Assembly (NCBI RefSeq): GCF_001949145.1
Contig: NW_019091655.1
Span: 206,402-270,401, forward strand
Direction: 5' to 3'
From: Acanthaster planci
Taxonomy: Eukaryota > Echinodermata > Asteroidea > Valvatida > Acanthasteridae
Length of the DNA: 64,000 bases
Positions 26,924 to 38,900 of the stretch are shown here, piece by piece. The notes under the pieces are model-generated. The model saw nothing but the letters and a program-made list of their open reading frames with translations. It was not told the origin of the DNA and did no database searches. The number at the start of each line of letters is the position of its first letter. Positions within the stretch are counted from its first letter, which is position 1. The translations under genes and the position numbers were made by a program.

Positions 26924-29900
26924 GTGAGAGAGAGAATTTCAAACCTCTGTGTTCTTTTAAAGCCTATCAGTCAAAATGTGGTCAGAATTATTGTGGCTTG
27001 AACCATGGCTTGTGTTCTTGGGCAGGACAGTTTACCACTGTTCATGTACATGTACTTGCACGCGCAGTGTGATCCATATGTATACCAGTGATGTAGCAAG
27101 GCCATTTTGATGTTGGGAAGGGGGAGTAAATTCATGCTGAAAAGGTTGACAATGGTTTTTGTCACCCTCAGCACCGTCTTTTAATTGAGCCTTTGCTGAA
27201 TATCCGAATAACCGAATATTCGATCGATTATCGAATATTCGAGTATCATTTTCCGAATTTGAACATTCACATGCAAAATTCATGAAAAGAAAGGGAACAT
27301 TTTCATTTGTTTTAAATGAGAAAAATTGCAGAGGCTTATAAATTATAGAGGCTTGTTTCAAGCAGATTTAAATGAAAAGTGACAGAAATCTTTCAATGAT
27401 TTAAGAAGTAAATTATTCATGAAACAATTTGAAAGGAATTGTTTATCTCTTAAATCTTGCTGAATCATGAGTGGAGATACTCTTAGATGTGAGAAGCGAT
27501 TATATTGATAATAATGTTCAATTGTGTGCGTTATTGTAACTGATTTTGTATATGTTTTGTTGATCAACAATCAGCCAGTCGGTACGACCGAATATTTGGA
27601 CATTTGATCAAATTGAAGGTCGAATATTCGAATAGAAAATTACTCACATTGACTCAACCCTATTTTTAATGGTGTTGCTATTCATATTTCAAAAAGGACT
27701 GTATCAGACAATAAATGGCACTCTATAGCTGGATGATTTCTGAAGTTCTTGCATAAAAAAAGCACATGGAAAGGGGGCCGTTACAGAACATGTATGGGGA
27801 GAAAAGGGCACTTACAAAAAGTTGGTGATAAAAATTATTGGGATAAAGTACACTTGGTTCAAGATACATGTATGGGGGTATTTTTTGGACCTGAAGACAT
27901 GTTACAAAAAGAGATATTTACTTCAAGGATGCTACAATGCTGTCTACATAGATACACAGATTCCATTATCAGTGAGAGTAAAAAAAGATTGCTATTTTTC
28001 TAAATAGGGCATTGTGTGATAAAGTACCTTACATGTTTGGGCACCAGCACTTCCTTCTTGGAAACACTCTGCCTTACGCATGCACCAGTTCACAAGTATG
28101 GTATGCATTACGCATGACTGATTTTTCATTTGAAGCCCACACCATGTCTTGATAGTGCTGAATGCACTGAACCAATAATGGCATTCAAAAGCCTACCCTG
28201 GCATTTTTGGTTTGAAATATTTATAACGACCGCATAAAAAAAACAGCAGCGTGGGATCAGTAATTGACAAAACAGCTATGTACAGGAAAACCACAGGGCC
28301 TCTGATGAAAATTATTATTGTCTGGAAGTGAATCACACCGTTTGTGTAAAATTATGAATGGCTCTTTTTTTTTTTCAATTTTTAGATGTGACACATACAT
28401 GTGCTCTACAGTATTTAATCAAACCTTTATGGATATTTAGGAATGCAATTCTGGAGGCTATTGACACTGGTTAATACATTGATGCTTTCAAGGTTCTAGC
28501 TGGCAAAGTGTAATCAACAGCCAAAGTTTTAGCTAAGCGATATTTCTGATTTTTGCAGCCACTGACTCAAGTAGCGATGAGATACATGTACATGTAAAGG
28601 TTTGTGTAAGAACTAGACGAGTCTATTTTATGGGTCAGTAGGGTTCTGAAAAGACTGGCAGACTCTACATTTTGGACACAGCATACCGGTACTTTCCAAA
28701 ATGTTAAGATTATGAGTTCTTTTGAGAGCATCGCTCATTCACAAAAGAGACTCACATGGTGCAGTCACAGATTTTTTTTTCATGTCTTGAATACAGTGCT
28801 AAATACATACACATTTTTTCCTTGCCAAATTGCTAATTATGATTATAACAAAAGTTAGTGAATATTTTCCATTTGGTAACAATGCGTTAGTGACAACTTG
28901 AAAGCTAAATAATTTAAGTTTTGAGTGGGAGATGGAAAATAAAGGTGGTTAAAAAGACATGTTTGGATGTAGGTTGGGGCGTACATCCGGGACATTCGCA
29001 AAATGGTGGATAGCAACCACAACTGTGACCATGGCGAGGCGCATGAATCAGCCAGTCAGAGGATTGGGCTATGCAATCTTTTCTTTGATCAATACATACA
29101 CGCGCAGTCGTTGCAGCTGTTTTCACCAGCGCAGTGTGGTTGCTACCTGCCATTTTGCGAGTGTTCTGGATGTCCCCCCAGCCTATGGATACATATGTCT
29201 AAACTGATATGGAAGCCTATGGAATCAGTGATTTTGTTTTCCTTTCCTTTCCCTGCAGAGTCCAAGCCCAAATTACAACCCGCCCCATCCCCCTTCCTTG
29301 GTCGCACCCACTCCATCCAGTAACTTCCAGCCGATCCGTCACCCACCCAGGAGCCCTTCCCCTAATCCCAAAGCACCACCCTTGCGTCCACCACCAGCTG
29401 CCCCCAGCACCAGCAGGAGTAGCCCCTCTCTTCCGCCCCGCCCTCCCCCAGCAACACCACCCAGTGGTCTTTCCCCATCCCCGAGCCCGACGCTGGGTGC
29501 CAAGGCAACACACAGGGACACCATCTCCATCTGGAACGAGGGTGTGATCATGTTTGAGCGGGGACAGGTTGGGCCTGCCCTAGATCAGATGCTGAGAATT
29601 ATAGACCCGACCGCCAAGATCATGTTTAACATCGGAATGTTGCATCAGAAACTGGGCAACATTCAAGAAGCAGATGAGGTACGTACATTTTCGTTTTCCT
29701 TCAAATTTTTGTTTTCTTATTAATATCTGTATTTTGGGGCCTTTGGGTTTTTATGCTAATGTGCATTTGCATATTTATGAGCAAAACTGTGATGTAATCT
29801 GAGTCACTGTACCTCGTTGTTGCATTGTTTTTCTCAAAATATTATGGGAGGTTTACAGCATAAAGCCCTCTTTAACAGGTCACTTTCCAGCAATGGCATG

Positions 29901-32900
29901 AATATTATCTCTTGCATAGCACTCTATCACAGCTCTCTAGTTCTGCAAAGTGCTTGACATTTTGTGGGGAAACGATTAACACGTATTATGATTTTGCTTG
30001 ATTGTTCACTAATTGGACCAATAGAGGGCGCACGTCTACATAGTGTTAAAGTCAACTGCCAAAAGGTAGCCAGCCGTATATGCAAATTAGTCTAAAAATA
30101 GAACTGCATCCATGCAGCGGAGGGATGTGTCTGCAATAACTTAGATTTTTGGCTGGTAGAGACGAGTTGAAAAGAAAAAGGAGTTGGCTTTGGAAGGGGA
30201 GGAAGAAGGTGGTGGGTCTTCGTAATGGCGTCTCGTGAACCCTACGCCAAGCCGGTTGGTGCAGATTGTTTGCCTCCTTCCCTGGGACTGCGGGAACGAT
30301 TATCAATGTGATTCCAATCAAATCTGAATTACAATAAATCAGCACATGTGAAGCTACTGGACGCCTGCTTCTCTGGAGTATCTTTTTATTTGTCACAAGT
30401 GAGACCAGACCCGGTTGTCAAATCTGACACGTTGACTACATGTATGTCAAGCTAAGCACCCAGCGGCGCAACCCCCGCATAGTACAATTTGATGGTAAAA
30501 TTGTTCTCGCCAGACTCAACAATGGGGGCAAAGTATATTACAGCGTTTTGGACTTGGCTGTTGGCTTCAATAGTCAGAGTGAACATTGCAAGCTCCTGGC
30601 TTTCTGAAAGAAGGGAGAACTTTCAGAATACAAAAATGGTGGCTTTCACTGAGATGCCTTGTTAAATCTTTTGAATCTGAAGGAAAATACAATGTTCCCC
30701 AGGCTACCAATGGAAGCAAATGGTACTGTATGACAAGTGGAAGTGAGGTTAAGAAATACCTGGTTAGTTAAAAATGCAAATTGTATTTCAGTTGCAATCT
30801 GGAAGTAAACTGTACATGTATATGTGTAATTATGAATTCATGCGCATTTTCCCAACTTTACTGTCAACAAATACATTTCCACCCAACCGTGGTGTCCATC
30901 ATCAGATCATAAACTTGCAATGAACTTAATGTGGTCTTGCACACATTTGTGGGAAATCGTCTTCTAATGATATTTGTTGTTACCACACATGTAGTTATAA
31001 AAGGTGTAGTCTTTTGGTCACATGTCAAAGACTAATCATAGTCAATACCATGTGATGCATCCTTAGAATAACAAACAGAATCTCCTCTGTGAACAGTGAT
31101 GGTATTTGTAGGGAAGTGCATCAAGACTCAATTTGTCACCAAAACTGAAAGTGGAGCAGTGCCCTGTCTGCAAGTGTAATTTGATGTAACAAATTGAAAG
31201 TGAAAACAACTTAGTAAATTAACAATGGAATGTTATAAGAATAGACAGTGAACCAGCAAAATGAATCAATTGAAGCTTCATATGCCTTTGAATGCATATC
31301 CGCCCTGAAGTGAGATTGTATCAAACTGATGTACATGTACATTGATCATTGCACACTATGAGAATAAACGAAGTACAGTATACCGGTAGGATACCAACAG
31401 TTATTGATTGCAACATAATCCATTTGAGGACACAGAGGTCCTGACTACAGATTGTAAACTGAGCCAAATTTATTATTAAATGTTATGAGAATACATACAA
31501 TGATCTATCAATCATGGACTGCAGCAGAAAACGCGTTCGGAGGCACAGGCATACATGTACATGTACATGTAGGCCTGAAGAGAGATTTTAAACTTATCTT
31601 GCATAACATGTTAAACTTATAGGAAGATTAAGTTTGTCAATGACTTCAGAATTATTAGACAATGGAGCACATAATTGTCACATTTATATTGTTGTTTGAA
31701 TAGATTTTGCTTGTTTGCCTGTCCTTTTTTGAAGGCGTTTCAAACAGTCACTATCAAGGATCCTCATCTTGCTATTGGTCACTACCAATACGGCAACGTC
31801 CAATGCCAGATGAACAGGCCAGACCAGGCCAGGAGGCAATATGACAAATGCCTGGACTGCTTCAGAGGTCACAAATTCATCGACTACAAGCAGCTGGGCC
31901 TGATGTACAAATTGTATGAGTTTGAGGTGGGTGGAGTCAAATCCCTTTGCAGAGGGAGGGAGGAGGGAGTTTCTTACGGTGTAGGAGGCTTTTTTCCTCA
32001 ACCACTTCCTCCTATAGGACATGTTGATGTGATTTGGCCAGTTGTATACTTAGGCATGGCTGATGGATTCAACTGCCGTGTGTGCCCTACTCAGCTCTGG
32101 CTTGTGTTTTAACATGCTAATTCCCCCTTGCTTTGTATGCACCCAAAGTCTTGAAAGTCCTTCGAGGCAGAGTCAAATGAACTTGACTGCCACTCAAGGC
32201 CTGGTTAGTCAGCAAATATCACTCTGTGGGCACATTCCAGGGTGTCAAAAATGTGAGATTGTAGTAAGAAACATTGTACAAATACTGCTTAAATGTCTTT
32301 ACTTTGTCAATATTTAAGGCTTTCAGCTGTATATCAAGAGTTGGCATCTAAAGTCAGAATTTGTGGCCAAAATTAATACTGTCCGCAAGAGGTTAAAGGA
32401 AGTACATTTAATTGTCAGAAGTTATTTTAGGTTTTTATGTAATACGCTAGTCTCTTCTTGATGCTGGGAAACATTTTATAATACATTGGTTGATCAAGTA
32501 TTTAGAATCACACACCATGCATGTACAGTTGAATTGTTATTGAGAGCACACAAATTTAAACATCAAGTGAAACACTTCTTCTCAAGTGTAACCGTAAACT
32601 TTTATAACTTTTGACTATGAACCACTGCTACATGTATCTGGAAAGTTAACATCCCTTAGTTTTTGCATTATTGTTCTTTTCCAGGTTCTGCACAATCAGG
32701 CCTGGGCTTACTACAAGTTGGGACAGAGGGAGACTTGCCTACAGCTTTTGAAGGCAGCGCAGGGTACCAGACCAGAGACCAAACACGACGCCATTGACAA
32801 CTCCCTCAAAAATGCCCATGTACGGAAAGTTGAACTCCAGCTGCTGTGCAATTGGACTTTTTCTTCCGTGTCCTTGTGGAAACTTACCTTAATTCAGTTC

Positions 32901-35900
32901 CCTGCAGATTAAATCTTCCCACGTGGGCTTTTCTATATTGGCAGAACATTTTTTTCCCTCTGTTTGCTCAAGAGTGGCACATTGCCAGTGTCAACATGCA
33001 TTATTGCATTCTAACAATAGTCAGCAACCGTGCTGCTTGTTTGAACACATTGGGTGACTGATATTTCCTCAATTTCTCACTGTCACCAAAACTGCTTGTT
33101 ACCGGCACAAAACCTCATTGTGCAACTCACCTAGTAAAAAAGAGTTGCAAGGTGCTAGAGCCACATTTAATTGATAGGCCTTGAACAGTGTAAATCAATA
33201 GGAACCCTCAACATTTTTCTCCAACACGATGCCTATTTTTACCTGGAAAATGAATGCTACATCGAAGTAAAGAGCCTAGCTTGCTCTTTCTGATGCAAAC
33301 TGAAACAAAATCGTTGAAAAATTGGCCTTGTGGCTTAGTCTCACAGTGTGGGTCACATATTCACATTGCAAATGAGAAAAACTGCCCAGGTGGAAATGCA
33401 TGCAGGGCTGCAATGTGAACAAGCTGCACTCTATGCTTATAAAAATGCTTCCTTCCGATGACTGATTTTTTAAATTTCTATTTCCTGTGTAGGCCGGCGC
33501 CCCTTTTGATATCATGAAACTACCAAAAGGGGCACTGTTCCGCCCACCCAAAGCCAAGATCGACAACTTGAACAAAATTGATTTCCTTGGCCAGGCCAAA
33601 GTGGTCTCTGAACTGAATGCCGGGGGAGACAGAAGTACCTCTCCTGCTCCAACTCGGGTAAGTTTCCCCTTCACAATCCTCCCCCCCAAAAAAACTTCCT
33701 AAAATCAGAAATGATAAGAATTTGATAAACGGACATCACTCATATTTCCCTAAATTCCCATCGGCCATCAGGAAGTGATAACATCCTAAATGTCAAATTT
33801 AGCAGGGAATATATCAAAGTGTTTTACCTTAATGCTGTTTTCAGACCAGTCCCATAGAGTTGTGCACAGGGTGTCAAAGCAATTTCTGTGTATGGGACTC
33901 TTGCCTCTGAAATTACCACATGATCTTGTTTATTTCCACTCACTTCAGTTGCATTGAAGTTAGGAGGTGCTTTTATAAAAGCAAATTTTCAGTGAAGTTT
34001 TTAAATTATCTGTACTTAGGGGATATTATAAGAAAAAGACCTTACCCACCTGTAGGATACATGGCGTTTAAAGTGTGTAAATTCACAGTGGCACAGAAAG
34101 TGGTTTTATGTCAATGTATTTAGGCTGTAGCTAGTGGGAGATTTTCAGATGGATTTGTTTCTCTTTAATTTGCCACTTTGAAACAGTTGCAAACCTCACG
34201 TAGTTACAAAGTTGCAAAAGTGTTTTATACACATTCTTAATATTTATTTATTAACAAATAAATGGTACATTATGTTTACTGCCACTCACTTTTGATAATG
34301 TAAAAATTTCAAACCTAGATTTACCATGTTCATCAATATTAATATTCCAAACTGCTATAATGGAGTATTGCAAAATGGACGGGTTTGATCATATATTCAG
34401 AAACTCAACCTGAATTTCAATACCAGTAGCTGTCACACTCTACTCATTTGTTTATGTGGTTTTTGAGCTTTGATATGTTGCCGAGAAGAATGGTCAAAAA
34501 TAAGCAGATTGTGAGAAACACAGAAATCAAACAAGCATTCAGAAGTGACTATTTTCTAGAAACTGTGCATTCAACATTGCCTGCAACTCTTGATCTTAGG
34601 TTGTGTTGCTAATGCTTTGCATCCCATCTGAATAACAGACATCCCCAGATAACTCAGAAGAATTCTACCTTCCGATGACCCCCTCCACCCAGCCCCTGTC
34701 TCCCCATTTACAGGCCAGCAAGCCCAAGGATGACAAGCCCCCACGGAGGTCCCTTCCTGGCCCCCCACCCCAATCCCTGCCGCAACCTCCCCGAAAGTCC
34801 CTGCCAGGCCCCCCAAGCCACTCCGGCCGCCCGACACCACCTTTCTCAGCCAGCACACCCTCGGTTGCCAGCCAGGATGAACCAGCCCCTGTGCCCCCCC
34901 GATCCACAAGCTTAAGCAGGCCTGACTTTCAGGATGACCCCTTGCCGAGCCCTGGGCTGCCAAGCCGACCCGTCCCGCCCCTGCCGTCAACTGCCGATGA
35001 GAGGGACCACAGCACCATCCCACGCCGCATGCCTCCTCCACCACCTGTTGCGGAGAACGGTCATGCAGACCCTCCCTACCCAGACCGCCAGAGAAAAGTC
35101 AGCCCCCCCTTCGACCCGAACAAGCCTCTCCCAGTGCTGCCCGACTCTCTTGAGACTGAGGAGCAGAGCAGCTCAAGTGCAGTACGTCAGCGCCGTATCA
35201 GCCCTGTACCACCGGGAAGACCTGTACCGCCCTCGCCCAACCGTAACAGCCCCGTGGCCGCTCGGCGAACCCCGCCTGGCAAGCCTGTGCCCCCTTCCCC
35301 AAACCGGCTGAGTCCCGGGTTGCCTAACAGGACCCCGCCCCCAGTGCCGACTGACGCCCCCAATGAGCAGAAGAGGCAGCTGGTCAGTCCAGTGCCTCCC
35401 AAGGCCCCCGTGCCCCCACCTCCCCCAGGGAAAGTCGGCGCCACGCAGATGATGACAGGAGTGCGAGATGCCAATGGACGGAGCCCTGGAGTAGCCAGGA
35501 AGATATCACAGGAACTCCAAGAAAGAAGAGCCTTAGCAGGCAACAGCAGTAGCTCCCAGGTACGTCAAGTCATATTCCAGTCTCTATTTTCCAGCAAGAA
35601 TCACCATCCATTCCATCTTTCTTTTGTTACTAATGAGCTAACTGAAACCATTTTTGTTTTATACTTTTATGTTGTTACAGTAATTCTTTGAAGTAAACTT
35701 ACACGTAAGTAACTCATATGTACTGTTTACTCACAATTCTCTATTGCAGTGAATTGTCCTTACCGCATTTTGGAGGCATGCGATACTTAACAAAACCTGC
35801 AACACTTGCTACTGGAATTCGAAAATCATGCACTGTTTGTTCCTTTTAGCCATATTATAAAACATTTGAAATAAAATGCCTGCTTGTGCATGGCTTGCAT

Positions 35901-38900
35901 TGAAAAGATACATATTGATGACACTGCCTGTTTCCCCCGATTTTCAAACTTCCTCTTAGATAATTTTAAATAAGTGCATATGCTGATGTAGAAGTGCATG
36001 TTGCATGGAGGAAAGTCTACATGCAGCTTTTATTTGGAAAGCCCCAAACTTCCTATCACAAACCGGTTGTTGTAGAAATTGGGAAAGAAATGCTTCCTAA
36101 AAAGCCAAACATCGCAGTCTTTTGCACAGCAGAGATAAGGAGATACAAACTGCTTGCCTTGATGGTGGTTTGTTAGACATTGCTGCGTGCTTCAGATTCA
36201 GAGCTGTAGTCAGACCCATTATCTCAGTTGACTAAGTATGGTCCAGTTCTGTCAGAGATCATACAGCAGCCAGTAGACAACTGCCTGGTATCCAGAATAT
36301 ACATTTTTTTGCATTGGTTGCTGGGACAAACATCCCTCAGTGGTTGACATGATCACTGAACAACAAAAATGATCAGTCTTGTAGCTGCAATGAAAGCCAG
36401 GAATGATCTTAAAACTCAAGCCTTTCAAATGAGACGGAATATTTCATTTTCTTACCTGCCTATATCCAAAGACCAGTATTCCTAGCAGTGCTGTTGACAT
36501 AACATTGATGTAGACATTTTTCATACTGTACCATCTTATTTTTAGACTTAAATGGGAAAGGGACTTCAAGTCTGGCCTTATTACCGTTTTTTAAATGGCT
36601 GTAGGTTCCTTGTGAATTTAGTGCAGTGAAGTTCTAAGTTTGCTGAGGGAATGCATGAGAAGTAGAGAAAAGTCTCCCTGCATAGTCAGATATACACCTT
36701 GGAAATAGACAGATATGCTGATGCATCAGTGCATAGTCTTCCATATCCTTGGAAATAGACAGATTTGCACCAATGTGACAACTGTTTGAGTTCCAGTTTA
36801 ACCCCCCTCAAAAACTGAAGTGTTGGATCCAACACTGAAATTCTTTTGGTCAGTGACTATACTTTTAAGAGGTTTCAATCCAGTGATTGTTTTAATACAG
36901 CCTTTGAAATGTTAAATCCAACATTTTAAATCTTAAATCCAGTGTTTCATTCAACACTTTATTCACCATCTTACAAACTGTTTTCCTGAATTAATCAGCA
37001 TCATACATGTGTACATGTAGATGTTGAATTATTACAGTTTAAATATTGGATTTGAACTTCATGCTAGATTTTCCAAGTGTTGTCACTGACAACATTCACA
37101 TGTTAGATTCAACACTTCAGTTTTAAATGCATAGTTCCTTCAAAATCTTTGGGTGTTGGATGTCTTTTCAGGATTGCAGAAGGCAGAGACCAGGGCCCTG
37201 GTACTTTACCATGTTTACACAAGAGCTTGATTCCCCTGAAATCTTAGCACAGGGAAATGGGTCATTGGGTTCCATCGCAGTTGTGGATATGGGAGGGGTT
37301 AGGAAAGTTCCTCATAAAAATGCTGCAGGAATTTATTCTGACAGTGCGAATGTGGAGACTGCATTGTCACTATGAAGATGTATGCAAGTTTTACTAGGCA
37401 ACAACCTACGTATATCACCATGCGTGTTGAAGGGAAGGGGGGGACATTGGATGCTCCTCTTCCCCTCCCCCCCCTCCGGGAAAAGTTTTGGCAATGCCCA
37501 TGCCCATCACTTTGTAAAAGCTAAACCAGGCTTCTCGATGCTGGAATGATGCCTTGAAAAATACGTCATCCAAGAAACTGCATTCAATTCCAGATTCAGA
37601 TCACATTGTGCAGATGCTTTTTCGTTTTGCTGTAGAAGTTCATTTGTTCCCTGGTGCTTGCTACGCTCACCTCCTGGTAACCCATTTGTGCTTTTATTTT
37701 GCTTGATCCCTCTAACCAATGTAACTAACATCTCCCCCCTCAGCATGGTGTGATAGAGTACATGGTGGCGCTGGAGAGCTACATCGGCAGAGGTCAAGAG
37801 CTGAGCTTCAGCAAGGGGGAGATCATTAGACAGTGCCGAGAAGGTCATTAAGCTGGCAGAATTGTGACTTGCTTAGTGAAAATGAGCCAGATTGCGCATT
37901 GTTTTCAGTTTCTCAGGTCCTAAATTTCACTTTGTTTGGTCTCGTGTTTGTGAACATTTTTCAGTGCCCCATTCCTTAAAAAAAAGATCCCAGTAAACAC
38001 ATAACACTCCAGTAATGTCACCAAGTTTAACTAAAAAATAAGGCAGATTTAAGCAGGGGTATTTAGATGTTTTGCGTTTGTGCCCAATTTTGTGGCTTTA
38101 GCTGAAGGGTACATTTTACCTTGATAGTTGATTATATTGAGAGTGTTATCCACCAAATACACAGAGCTCTAAAAAAATAGAACCATGTTTAGAATACATA
38201 TCAATCCTTGTGCGAACTCCAACCACTTTTTAAATGCCCAACATTGCTCATTTTCACAGAGGAAGTCACAACATCTAGTGTTAAGTGGTTGAGTTTTTGC
38301 ATCTTTTTCAGTATTAGCTTGCGTTCAAATACCATAGCACGTCAGACATTCTGCATAAATATATTTTCATGTCGTTTCTGCTCTGCATGCTTTAACAAAT
38401 AACTGCAAAATAACTTGGCGAGGCATGACTAACCTGATGCTGTGAATGAGGGAAAGCTGATTGAACAGAAGTTCCAGTTGTTTCTTGGCCCATTTGAGAA
38501 TCCCGGTCAATATTACAGTGTGTGTTTCTTACAGTTTAGAGAGACTCCCTGAATATACCTTCATTAGAGCAAAACAAGTCGCAAGATTTGATGGAGGGCG
38601 AAAATTCTAACCATTGATGAGCTTCTGTGTAGAACTCAAAACATCATCTCAACTTGTCACCTCTGAATATTCAGACTTGGGCCAGAATTTTAATTTAGGC
38701 CAGATCACTGTTCACCTGGTGAACAGATCCCTGGTTCACCTCAGGTGAAGTTAACCAGTGTCTACCATTACGCAACTGCCACTTGATTTTTTCCGGGTGC
38801 CCAGGACATACCCTGTGTATAGTTATCAAAAAACAATTGACCAGTTATCAACAAATGAGTCACTGCTTGAACTTGGCCTGAGTTTTGGGGGACCAGCTGT

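Noticed and set aside
34571-35044. 157-codon minus-strand Gly/Trp/Arg-rich frame, and similar minus frames at 29,217-29,513 and 35,187-35,543
   Set aside because: These are mirror frames of proline-rich exons on the plus strand; C-rich codons read as G-rich in reverse.
35560-37743. PB1 or second SH3 exon between exon 9 and exon 10
   Set aside because: No frame with splice borders resembled PB1 or SH3; the 82-codon frame at 37,127 has no domain features.
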